A stretch of DNA of 13,091 nt, from contig CAMWIZ010000006.1 of the NCBI GenBank assembly GCA_947174455.1, positions 1-13,091 of the forward strand. The letters are read 5' to 3'. Shown piece after piece: positions 1 to 7,215 of this stretch; within the stretch, counting starts at the first letter, position 1; each line of letters opens with the position of its first letter. Below the pieces are notes generated by a model. That model did not search any database and had not been told where the DNA came from. It saw nothing but the letters and a program-made list of their open reading frames with translations. The stretch comes from an uncultured Clostridia bacterium (GTDB lineage: Bacteria; Bacillota; Clostridia; Oscillospirales; Acutalibacteraceae). A program made the translations under genes and the position numbers.

Positions 1-77
1 ATAATTTTTTGTGTGGCGTATTTTTTTAGTGCAAGAATAGCTTTTCTAAGTCAGTGTAAATTTGCGGTTTGTTTGTA

Positions 78-107
78 TTGCAGATAAAAATATGCCCAAA
101 ATGTAAT
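78..107 (+). promoter_or_regulatory. Candidate promoter of the amylase gene
   Basis: A possible sigma-A promoter: TTGCAG at 78-83 as -35 and TGTAAT at 102-107 as -10, with an 18-bp spacer, 44 bp before the start codon. Both hexamers are imperfect. Bases 1-77 are AT-rich and show no gene or clear operator. Assigned by eye only. Confidence 0.3.
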
Positions 108-151
108 TTATTCGTACACAAAAACACAATTTATCTAAGGAGGAATATTTT

Positions 152-2389
152 ATGGCATTCAAAAAATCCCTCAGCGTGCTGTTGTCCCTGGCTACCGTTT
201 CTACGGCTGCGGCAGTTGTTGGTACAGCGTCTGCCGCTGAGGTTGAGCAGGAGCCTGTCGGTAACAGCTACGGTTTGTGCGACAACATTCAGGACGGTGT
301 TATTCTTCATTGCTTTGACTGGAAGTATAACGACATTAAGGCTGAGCTTCCAAACATTGCCGAGGCAGGCTTTACTTCCATTCAGACCTCACCCGCACAG
401 AAAGCGGAAGACCTTCCGGACTGGGGGAATGCGTGGTTTAAAATGTATCAGCCACAGAACTTTTCTATTTCGACAAGCGTCCTTGGTACTAAGGAAGATT
501 TGAAGGCTTTGTGTGAGGCAGCAGATGAGTACGGTATAAAGATTGTTGTTGACGTAGTTGGAAACCATCTTCGAGGAAACGGATATGATGTTGACAGTAA
601 TCTTAGCAGAGGTTCTCGTTCGGATTTTTACCATGGTTGGGATGGCGGCATCGACTATAATAACCGTGACTCAATCACCCACGGCGACTTGGGAATGGCT
701 GACTTGAACACAGAGAATGCCGAACTTCAGCAAATTGAAGCGAACTATATAAAAGAGCTTCAAAGCGTTGGTGTAGACGGTATTCGTTGGGACGCCGCTA
801 AGCACATAGGTCTTCCCAGTGAGGGCAGTGATTTCTGGCGTGTTGTTACAGAGCAGGGGCTGTGGCATTACGGTGAGATTCTCGACCAGCCAGGCGGTGA
901 TAGTGAGAGGTTGATGAAGGAATACACCGACTACATATCTGTTACAGACAGTAACTACGGTAAAGATGTCAGAAATGCTACTGAAAACGGTGGAGTACCG
1001 GGTACAATAGGCAACTGGTGCAACAGAGGTATTTCAAAAAATAAGCTTGTATATTGGGCAGAAAGCCATGATACATATTCAAATAACGGTGAATACGGCG
1101 AGGCTTCTCAGTTTATTCCCCAGGATAAGGTAGATCGTGCATGGGCGATTGTTGCTGCACAGGGTGATGCTACTGCTCTTTATTTTTCACGTCCGAGCCA
1201 GACAGACAAGTACCAAATCATGACGGGAGAGAAGGGTTCAACTCACTTTACGGAAGCTGCTGTAGCAGAGGTTAATAAGTTCCACAACGCTATGGTTGGC
1301 AAAAAGGATTACTATTCACACAACGGAAGTGTAGCTTCCGTTACTCGTGAGGGTGGCGGTGCTGTTATTGTAAACGGCAGCGGCAGCGGTGATGTTTCTA
1401 TCGCAAACGGTGGCGGATACTGTCCCGAGGGTACTTATACCGATGCAGTATCAGGCGGTACATTTACTGTTACATCCACAACAATTTCCGGTTCTGTCGG
1501 TCAGTCGGGTATCGCAGTGCTTTACGACTCATCCGTAGTAGTTACAGGTGCAAAGGTTACAGCAACTCCGGGGGATTCATCCTTTACTACAAATACTATC
1601 GACGTTACACTTTCAGTTAAGAATGCCTCAACAGGTACTTACACAACAAGCGAGGGTGCTTCGGGTTCATTTACTGACGGTCAGAAAATAACAATCGGTG
1701 CTAATACAAACCTTGGCGGTACTGTAACTGTTACACTCAAGGCAACGGGTGAGGACGGCAACGAGGTTTCTAAGACATACAAATATATGAAGAAAGACCC
1801 GAATGCTGTAACATCTGTTTACTTCGACAATTCCTCTTATAACTGGAGTGATGTATATGTTTACATTTACAAGGATAAGTCAAATAATGCCGCTTGGCCG
1901 GGTGTCAAGATGACAAGGGATTCTGCGACGGGATACTTTAAGTATGACGTTCCCGATGATTTTGTTAACGGTGCAGTTATGTTTAGCGACGGTACGGGTT
2001 CTGACACAAACAGATATCCTGCCGACCAGCAGCCGGGCTTGGAACTTGAGGATACAACAAAGCTGTTCAGTGCAGGTAACAAGTGGGAGGCATATTCACC
2101 TGTTATAGACACTGATTCCGATACCGAGTCAGATACTGATTCTGAGGAAACTGTTACAGTTATTCTTGGTGATGTTAATGATGACGGAAAAGTAAACCTC
2201 AGAGATGCTGCACTGGCTCAGAAAGCAGCGGCAGGCGTGGTAAGTTTGGATAAGAAAGCAACTGCGGCTGCCGATGTTACAGGTGACGGCAAAATAAGAG
2301 CTGACGACTGTGTCGAAATTCAAAGATATGATATTAAGCTTCAAACAAGTCATGAAGTAGGCAAAAGGAAGACGATTGCAGTGTCTTAA
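152..2389 (+). CDS. Secreted GH13 alpha-amylase with CBM26-like domain and C-terminal type I dockerin
   Basis: Endo-acting alpha-1,4-glucan hydrolase (alpha-amylase), predicted to be exported and attached to a cohesin-bearing scaffoldin. Residues 1-28 form a signal peptide ending in an ASA/AE cleavage site. The GH13 catalytic domain spans about 40-460 and resembles Bacillus AmyE (subfamily 28-like): region I DVVGNH (134-139), region II GIRWDAAKH with R212 and nucleophile D214, region III GEI with acid/base E242, region IV ESHD with H306 and D307. An Ig/FN3-like beta domain follows (about 461-545), then a CBM26-like starch-binding domain (about 552-650, rich in aromatics, with NWSDVYVYIY and AAWPG). 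An acidic D/T/S/E linker (653-666) leads to a dockerin (about 671-732) with two calcium loops starting at D674 and D708. The ATG has AAGGAGG at 137-143, spacer 8. It is monocistronic, with a terminator after the stop. Catalytic residues are intact. Exact linkage specificity (amylase versus amylopullulanase-type) cannot be read from sequence alone. Confidence 0.93.
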   Translation: MAFKKSLSVLLSLATVSTAAAVVGTASAAEVEQEPVGNSYGLCDNIQDGVILHCFDWKYNDIKAELPNIAEAGFTSIQTSPAQKAEDLPDWGNAWFKMYQPQNFSISTSVLGTKEDLKALCEAADEYGIKIVVDVVGNHLRGNGYDVDSNLSRGSRSDFYHGWDGGIDYNNRDSITHGDLGMADLNTENAELQQIEANYIKELQSVGVDGIRWDAAKHIGLPSEGSDFWRVVTEQGLWHYGEILDQPGGDSERLMKEYTDYISVTDSNYGKDVRNATENGGVPGTIGNWCNRGISKNKLVYWAESHDTYSNNGEYGEASQFIPQDKVDRAWAIVAAQGDATALYFSRPSQTDKYQIMTGEKGSTHFTEAAVAEVNKFHNAMVGKKDYYSHNGSVASVTREGGGAVIVNGSGSGDVSIANGGGYCPEGTYTDAVSGGTFTVTSTTISGSVGQSGIAVLYDSSVVVTGAKVTATPGDSSFTTNTIDVTLSVKNASTGTYTTSEGASGSFTDGQKITIGANTNLGGTVTVTLKATGEDGNEVSKTYKYMKKDPNAVTSVYFDNSSYNWSDVYVYIYKDKSNNAAWPGVKMTRDSATGYFKYDVPDDFVNGAVMFSDGTGSDTNRYPADQQPGLELEDTTKLFSAGNKWEAYSPVIDTDSDTESDTDSEETVTVILGDVNDDGKVNLRDAALAQKAAAGVVSLDKKATAAADVTGDGKIRADDCVEIQRYDIKLQTSHEVGKRKTIAVS

Positions 2390-2407
2390 GTGTTCTGTGT
2401 AACAAGA

Positions 2408-2435
2408 AAAAACCGAGGAGTTTTCCTCGGTTTTT
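2408..2435 (+). terminator. Rho-independent terminator of the amylase gene
   Basis: Stem ACCGAGGA (2412-2419) / TCCTCGGT (2424-2431) with loop GTTT, extended by A-T pairs and followed by a T run. It begins 18 bp after the amylase stop. Because an A run precedes the stem, it could also stop minus-strand transcripts arriving from the bce side. Confidence 0.9.
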
Positions 2436-2514
2436 GTTCGTTGTGTTGAAAACCTTTCTGTGCTGCTCTTTTCCTGTTTCGGTTTATGCAAAGCATGGTT
2501 AGGTTTTTAGTTCA

Positions 2515-2528
2515 GCTTTTATAAAAGC
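2515..2528. repeat. Perfect 14-bp AT-rich palindrome
   Basis: GCTTTTATAAAAGC is fully self-complementary. It sits in the non-coding stretch between convergent transcription units. It may be a protein binding site or chance; nothing nearby assigns a role. Confidence 0.3.
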
Positions 2529-2552
2529 CTTTGGAGCTGCAAGTAAAAATAT

Positions 2553-2593
2553 AATCGTGGAACATCGACTGTACAGTACCGTGTTCCACGATT
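2553..2593. terminator. Strong hairpin, candidate bidirectional terminator
   Basis: A perfect 12-bp inverted repeat: AATCGTGGAACA (2553-2564) and TGTTCCACGATT (2582-2593). The 17-nt loop itself contains the palindrome ACTGTACAGT (2568-2577). A/T-rich tracts flank both sides (ATTTATTTATAT on +, ATATTTTTAC on minus), so it could terminate the convergent bceAB transcript as well as read-through from the amylase. The long, structured loop is unusual for an intrinsic terminator, so a binding site or processed RNA stem remains possible. Confidence 0.5.
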
Positions 2594-2606
2594 TATTTAT
2601 ATAAAC

Positions 2607-2804
2607 TATAAGTGGGAAAATTTGTTGAATCGTCAAGCCTTGTTACAAGTCTTTTGTAAAACTCCTATTGTTGTCGGGGAGGGTGTTCCCCAAAAGGGAT
2701 AGGTTTTTCTTGTTTTTGAATAATCAATTTTTCAGTGCCTGAACAAGGCTTTAGTATTGTACTCTCTTACTTTTTGGTGTGCAGTTCAAACTCACCCACT
2801 TATA
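2607..2804. repeat. ~198-bp element with imperfect terminal inverted repeats and nested internal stems
   Basis: The ends are inverted repeats: TATAAGTGGG (2607-2616) against CCCACTTATA (2795-2804) is perfect over 10 bp. Similarity extends to about 18 bp with 15 matches. Inside lies a second perfect 10-bp pair, AAGCCTTGTT (2635-2644) / AACAAGGCTT (2742-2751). Further in are CCTAT/ATAGG and GGGGA/TCCCC hairpins at about 2660-2705. No ORF is credible. Two readings fit: a MITE-like non-autonomous element (TA dinucleotides lie at both ends) or a structured RNA with nested helices. It does not match a riboswitch or housekeeping RNA that I recognise. Confidence 0.4.
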
Positions 2805-2860
2805 AGATAGTAGGATATAGCAGTATCAACAATTCGGTAATGATTGCAATATCTTAAGCA

Positions 2861-4903
2861 TTACTTTCCCTTTGATTTGCTTACAATATTGTAGTATGCG
2901 TTTGATGTTATGCGATATACCAATGTATAGAACAAAGCAAAAATCAAAAAGCTTATAACAGTGGTTTTAACAAATAAATTTACATTGTACAGATTAAACA
3001 GCATAAGCAGCTTGTTAATCATTGGGAATGCAAACGCAAGGTGCAGACCTGCTCCAAGCAGCGGCAGGAAGAATACAGTTAAAAGCTGCGAGTTAATGCT
3101 CTTTCGTATCTCTTTCTTTGTCATGCCCACTTTTTGCATAATTTCAAAGCGTGACTGATCTTCATAGCCCTCTGAGATTTGCTTGTAGTATATTATCAGT
3201 ACTGCCGCAAATATAAATACAATGTTCAGCATAATTCCTATATAGAAAAAGCCTGCGTTTAATCCAAAATAATCTGCTCTTTCTGCCTCACGGGAGCTTA
3301 GTGTGTACCGCATGGAATAGTCTGTGGTGCTTGATGCAAAAATATCATTTATTTTGTCGTCTAACGTGCTGCCCAGTGAAATTTGTCCGTCCTCGTCAAG
3401 TCCTGTGTCAAATCTGAAATTCCACACGAAGTTTACAAGATCATATGAGCCGTCATCAAGCTTGAAGCAAGACATTGCGTCCTCTAAATCAGGAACAATA
3501 ACGGTTATGCTTGCGACTAAATTTACCTGCGGTGTACCGAGTCCGTCAACTATTCCGTATTCTGAGTTTTTAATTTTAAAAGTTTTATTATCGTCAAAGG
3601 ATATGGTGTCATACGGGTAGCTGCATCTGTATGTTAATAAAAAGGCTTCATCAGCAGCAAGGGTAAGATTTTCTTCTGTAATTTTGTTATAATCATCAAG
3701 CGATATAAAGAAAAAGTCCCTTACGTCAGAGTAACTGAAAGTTCCATCAAGTTTGTTTTCGTCACATATTACCTCATTACCGCTAATAAGTCCCGCTACA
3801 TCTGCATAGCGGCTGTCCTGCACGTTGCTGATTAGTGTATTGTATTCCTTTGCTATGTCTATTGCGGCATTGCGGTACGGATTCAGGTATTCATCCGAAA
3901 GCTGTTCTATTGTACCCATGCAGGCGTCAATATTTATTTCACGGGTGTAACGGCTCTGAAGTGAGTCCTCTGATCCGAAATAAAGACTTGTGGTTGAAGA
4001 TACTATTACAAGCACCATGGTTGCAAGGATACATATAGATGCAAGTCCCGCACCGTTCCTTTTCATACGGTAGACCATAGAGGAGAGGGAAACGAAATGC
4101 TTTGAATTGTAGTAGTATTTTTTATTCTTTTGCAAAATGCGGCATATAAGTACAGAGCCTGCTATCATCAACAGATAGGTTGCACCAATGACCATTATTA
4201 CCGCAACAAAGAACATTAACAAAGCGTCAAGTGGATTATCAATAATTACAGCAAGGCAATATGCAACAGCAAGAACCGCGGCACCGAGAATACATAACAG
4301 CCAATTTGCCTTTGGAGGTTTTTCTCCAAAGTTTTCGCTTCTTATAAGTGCTATTGCACTGGAAAATCTAATCTGCCTTAAAGTGTTTAAAAACAGCAGC
4401 AGAAAAATTACACCGAATACGGCGGCTGTCATATAAATTGTGGGGAATGAAATGTAAAGATTATACGAAATTTCGCCCTGCAAGATGTTGACGAGTCCAA
4501 GCTCTGCAAGCTTAGAAAAGGCAATGCCCGCAGTTAAACCGATAATAAGTGAAATTGCGGCAATGAAAAATGTTTCCCAAAAAAGTATAATACCAATGTG
4601 CCGTTTGCCCATACCGAGCATATTGTAAAGTCCAAACTCCCTTTTTCTGCGGCGAATTAAAAAGGAGTTTGTGTAGAATAAAAATACACAGGAGAATGCG
4701 GCGATAACCCAACCGCCAAGCTCCATCATAAGAAGTATTGCGTTTGAACCGTGCAGATGTTGTACGGTTTCACAGCGGCTGAGAAAGACTATAATATAAT
4801 ACATCATAACCATGCCTATGCAGGTAAGAATGTAGGGGATATACATTTTCTTGTTCTTTCTGATTCCGTCAAGGGCGAGCTTTGGATAGAAACCGAGCTT
4901 CAT
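2861..4903 (-). CDS. bceB: BceB-like ABC transporter permease (FtsX family, 10 TM)
   Basis: Membrane subunit of a Bce-type peptide-antibiotic detoxification transporter, which in known members frees lipid II-cycle intermediates from bound peptides such as bacitracin or lantibiotics and also activates the partner kinase. The 680 residues fit the family. About ten hydrophobic segments are visible, near 21-41, 62-80, 105-130, 155-173, 202-222, 227-255, 285-308, 549-572, 605-630 and 643-665. The hallmark is the large extracellular domain of about 240 residues between TM7 and TM8 (about 309-548), rich in D/S/Y. RRRKREFGLYNMLGMGK (84-100) is the cytoplasmic FtsX coupling segment; EIMQKVGMTKKEI (587-599) is its C-terminal counterpart. 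The ATG overlaps the bceA stop by 4 bp (ATGA), so the two are translationally coupled. The peptide recognised cannot be predicted. The symbol is by family analogy; other Bce-type names (vraG, ytsD-like) would fit equally. Confidence 0.88.
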   Translation of the reverse strand: MKLGFYPKLALDGIRKNKKMYIPYILTCIGMVMMYYIIVFLSRCETVQHLHGSNAILLMMELGGWVIAAFSCVFLFYTNSFLIRRRKREFGLYNMLGMGKRHIGIILFWETFFIAAISLIIGLTAGIAFSKLAELGLVNILQGEISYNLYISFPTIYMTAAVFGVIFLLLFLNTLRQIRFSSAIALIRSENFGEKPPKANWLLCILGAAVLAVAYCLAVIIDNPLDALLMFFVAVIMVIGATYLLMIAGSVLICRILQKNKKYYYNSKHFVSLSSMVYRMKRNGAGLASICILATMVLVIVSSTTSLYFGSEDSLQSRYTREINIDACMGTIEQLSDEYLNPYRNAAIDIAKEYNTLISNVQDSRYADVAGLISGNEVICDENKLDGTFSYSDVRDFFFISLDDYNKITEENLTLAADEAFLLTYRCSYPYDTISFDDNKTFKIKNSEYGIVDGLGTPQVNLVASITVIVPDLEDAMSCFKLDDGSYDLVNFVWNFRFDTGLDEDGQISLGSTLDDKINDIFASSTTDYSMRYTLSSREAERADYFGLNAGFFYIGIMLNIVFIFAAVLIIYYKQISEGYEDQSRFEIMQKVGMTKKEIRKSINSQLLTVFFLPLLGAGLHLAFAFPMINKLLMLFNLYNVNLFVKTTVISFLIFALFYTLVYRITSNAYYNIVSKSKGK

Positions 4904-5664
4904 ATTCTGTCACCACCTGTCGCAATCATTGTAAGGGTGTCAGAAATTTTTTGGTAAAGCATTTCATTTGTACAGTCCCCACGGTAAAGCTGATGAAATA
5001 TTTCTCCGTCCTTAATAAACAGAACTCTGTTTGCAACGCTTGCCGCTTTTGTAGAGTGGGTAACCATAAGTATAGTTTGACCAAGCCTGTTTATCTCGTC
5101 AAAAAGCCGGAGTAGTTCATCGGTTGCCTTTGAGTCAAGTGCTCCTGTTGGTTCATCTGCCAATATAATTTTCGGGTTTGTTATAATGGCACGGGCAACT
5201 GCGGCTCTTTGCTTTTGACCGCCGGACACCTCATATGGGTATTTCTTCAACAGATTTGCTATTCCCAAACGTTGTGCTATGGGTGTAAGCCTTTCATTCA
5301 TTTCTTTGTAAGATTTGCCTGCAAGCACCAGCGGAAGATATATGTTATCCTCCAAAGTAAAAGTGTCAAGCAAATTGAAATCCTGAAAGACAAAGCCAAG
5401 GTTATCCCTGCGAAAAGCAGCAGTTGCGGAATCCTTTATCTTTGAAAAATCCTTGCCGTCCAATATTACATTGCCGTTTGTGGGCTTGTCCAGTGCAGCT
5501 AATATATTAAGCAAGGTTGTTTTACCTGAGCCTGACTCGCCCATTATAGCTACATACTCGCCCTGCTCCACTGTAAAATTAACATTTTTCAAGGCAGCTA
5601 CTTTATTTCCGCCAAAGCGGGTGCTGTAGATTTTTTTCAGACCTTTTACTTCCAAAATACTCAT
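4900..5664 (-). CDS. bceA: BceA-like ABC transporter ATP-binding protein
   Basis: Cytoplasmic ATPase that powers the Bce-type permease encoded just downstream. The 254 residues contain every ABC motif: Walker A GESGSGKTT (42-50), Q-loop Q94, signature VSGGQ (146-150), Walker B IILADEP (166-172) with catalytic E171, D-loop and H-loop H203. The short single-domain form and the MacB/LolD-like opening (about 1-40) are typical of the clade that pairs with FtsX-type permeases. The ATG follows GGAGG with a 10-nt spacer. The last codons overlap the permease start by 4 bp. It is separated from bceS by 162 bp holding a palindromic operator candidate, so bceAB probably has its own BceR-controlled promoter. 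Confidence 0.92.
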   Translation of the reverse strand: MSILEVKGLKKIYSTRFGGNKVAALKNVNFTVEQGEYVAIMGESGSGKTTLLNILAALDKPTNGNVILDGKDFSKIKDSATAAFRRDNLGFVFQDFNLLDTFTLEDNIYLPLVLAGKSYKEMNERLTPIAQRLGIANLLKKYPYEVSGGQKQRAAVARAIITNPKIILADEPTGALDSKATDELLRLFDEINRLGQTILMVTHSTKAASVANRVLFIKDGEIFHQLYRGDCTNEMLYQKISDTLTMIATGGDRI

Positions 5665-5754
5665 TTTAAATTAACCTCCAATTAGTTTTACTGCTGTTAT
5701 TTTATCAGAAAAGGTCGGCACGGCGACATAGATTTGTCTTACATTATTTGCCCC

Positions 5755-5778
5755 AAATCTTACATTTATGTAAGATTT
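5755..5778. promoter_or_regulatory. Likely BceR operator upstream of bceAB
   Basis: A palindrome with perfect 11-bp arms, AAATCTTACAT (5755-5765) and ATGTAAGATTT (5768-5778), separated by TT. Its core TTACA-TTTA-TGTAA (5760-5773) matches the TNACA-N4-TGTAA pattern that I recall as described for BceR-type regulators in Firmicutes. It lies about 90 bp upstream of the bceA start. A second half-site-like TTACA is at 5739-5743. No T run follows the stem on either strand, so a terminator is unlikely. A definite -35/-10 pair for bceA could not be chosen. Confidence 0.65.
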
Positions 5779-5826
5779 AATATTGTGCCTACGGGGAAGT
5801 ATGTATGGCTTCACAGAAAAATAAGA

Positions 5827-6807
5827 TTATATTTTGTATTGCTCTAAGTTAAGGCGAATGACGGTTCCTTTGTCAAGTTCGGATTCAACCGTTATTTCTA
5901 TTCCGAGCTTGTGGCAGACACGTTTGCATAAATAAAGTCCTATGCCGCTTGCTTTCTTGTCATACCTGCCATTGCAGCCTGTGTAGCCTTTATCAAATAT
6001 TCGTGGCAAATCTTCGGGGGCAATGCCTATTCCGCTGTCCTTAATACAAAGGTTTTTTTGTCCGGTAAAATATATTTTTATACTTCCCTCACGGGTGTAT
6101 TTAAGTGAATTTGACAATATTTGCTCGATAACAAACGTAAACCACTTATCATCGGTTATTACAGCTTCGTTTATGGGTTCGTATTCAAGGCGAATTTTTT
6201 TGCCTATAAATTCTGATGAAAATCGTTTAACAGATTGTTTTATAAGTTTGTCAAGACTATGCTCTTTAAATACATAATCGCTGAAATCAGAGTCAAGCCG
6301 CAGAAAGGCAAGAACCATCTCCACATACTGTTCAATGCGGAATAAATCTGATGAAAGCTTTCTGGACATCTCCGTGTCCTCATTTTGCAGCGTAAGACGC
6401 ATGGAGGCGATAGGTGTTTTTATCTGATGAACCCACATTGTGTAGTAGTCAATCATATCATTATAGCTTTTATTTGCGATGTTGTCCGCTTCAAGTATTT
6501 CACGCTTTAATATTTCTATAATTTCTTGGTAATCCTCATCATCAACAGTCTTAATGTTTGGCATTTCGGCAATCATTGCAGCGGTAAGCTGTTTGATTTC
6601 TGTTAAGCAGTTGTGTTTCGCCTTTGCACGTGAGAAGCCGAATGTAAATATAACAAGAGCAATTATAAAGCACAGCATAGATGGATAAATAACTGCTCCC
6701 ATCGGTAAATGATACAAAAGAAAGGTTACAACAAAAATTATAAAAAACAGGGCAAGCATGATTAAGGTCTTTATATGGTACCTGACATATTTGCAGAAAA
6801 AAGTCAT
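5827..6807 (-). CDS. bceS: BceS-like intramembrane-sensing histidine kinase
   Basis: Membrane sensor kinase that phosphorylates the BceR-like regulator; in this family the signal comes from the transporter, not from an input domain. From the ATG at 6807 the protein has 326 residues. Two TM helices (about 15-33 and 41-58) enclose only a few extracellular residues, as in intramembrane-sensing kinases. Then come DHp helices with the H-box WVHQIKTP (phospho-acceptor H127), N-box EQILSNSLKYT (N233), G1 box KDSGIGI (D257) and G2 box ASGIGLYL (286-293). AGGAGG precedes this ATG by 8 nt. An in-frame TTG at 6813 lies only 2 nt from the ribosome site and is unlikely to be the start. Unusually, bceR is not adjacent upstream: a MITE-like repeat lies between. 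Confidence 0.9.
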   Translation of the reverse strand: MTFFCKYVRYHIKTLIMLALFFIIFVVTFLLYHLPMGAVIYPSMLCFIIALVIFTFGFSRAKAKHNCLTEIKQLTAAMIAEMPNIKTVDDEDYQEIIEILKREILEADNIANKSYNDMIDYYTMWVHQIKTPIASMRLTLQNEDTEMSRKLSSDLFRIEQYVEMVLAFLRLDSDFSDYVFKEHSLDKLIKQSVKRFSSEFIGKKIRLEYEPINEAVITDDKWFTFVIEQILSNSLKYTREGSIKIYFTGQKNLCIKDSGIGIAPEDLPRIFDKGYTGCNGRYDKKASGIGLYLCKRVCHKLGIEITVESELDKGTVIRLNLEQYKI

Positions 6808-6858
6808 TTGCAATTCCTCCTTTTGATTGTTAATTGTTTTGCCCTTAAAGAAATCACA

Positions 6859-6889
6859 TTACTAAGGACACTGTCCTTGAAACTGTCAA
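6859..6889 (-). promoter_or_regulatory. Candidate promoter upstream of bceS
   Basis: On the minus strand TTGACA (6884-6889) is a perfect -35 hexamer. A weak -10, TAGTAA (6859-6864), follows after 19 bp, longer than the ideal spacing. It lies between the MITE-like repeat and bceS, so it could transcribe bceS independently of bceR. The segment also has small inverted repeats (AAGGAC/GTCCTT at 6864-6878, CTTGA/TCAAG at 6876-6890). Confidence 0.3.
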
Positions 6890-6952
6890 GTTTCTGAAAA
6901 AGACGGACAAAAATCTACAGATTTACTTAAAAAAGCTGTTATGTAATTCTAA

Positions 6953-7176
6953 GGAATCCCTGAGTAAATACCTCCTGAGGCTTGACACTCATCTTGCTTG
7001 CGGATTTCGTCAGCTTAAACTTAAATCCCTTGAAATACGTGATCTCCCCCTGTGGGGGAGGTGTCACGAAGTGACAGAGGGGTTGACCGACAGACCAGTA
7101 TTCTTGCGGTATTTTCGTCCAATTTGCCTGAAAATCCGACTTCGCAATCTAAGTACCATATTTAATCAGTGCTTCC
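6953..7176. mobile_element. MITE-like repeat inserted between bceR and bceS (copy A)
   Basis: The right 132 bp (7045-7176) recur in inverted orientation at 12960-13091 with 127 of 132 positions identical and no indels. The outer ends form imperfect terminal inverted repeats: GGAATCCCTGAGTAAAT (6953-6969) against the reverse complement of 7160-7176, GGAAGCACTGATTAAAT, 14 of 17 matching. TA dinucleotides lie just outside (TA-A at the left, C-TA at the right), compatible with TA-targeting elements. The interior has two stable hairpins: CTCCCCC/GGGGGAG (7044-7060) and TGTCAC/GTGACA (7062-7076). No transposase is encoded, so mobilisation in trans is inferred. The left boundary rests only on the inverted repeat because copy B leaves the window first. 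Confidence 0.65.
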
Positions 7177-7215
7177 CTATAATTTGCTCATATAAGGTTA
7201 TACCTTGCACTCAAT

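Noticed and set aside
69..503. Plus-strand ORF overlapping the amylase start in another frame
   Set aside because: It overlaps the well-supported amylase reading frame and signal peptide, and its product is low-complexity L/R/F-rich sequence typical of an out-of-frame shadow.
2129..2491. Minus-strand ORF of 120 codons over the amylase 3' end and terminator
   Set aside because: It runs antisense through the dockerin-coding region and the terminator hairpin, has no convincing ribosome site and resembles no family I know.
2820..2860. Weak hairpin GATATAGCA/TGCAATATC just after bceB, considered as its terminator
   Set aside because: It has a mismatch, a loop of about 22 nt and no T run; the stronger hairpins at 2553-2593 and 2408-2435 are better candidates for ending that transcript.
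6911..6924. AAATCT-AC-AGATTT inverted repeat considered as a terminator after bceR
   Set aside because: An all-A/T-rich 6-bp stem with a 2-nt loop would not form a stable terminator hairpin, and no clean T run follows.
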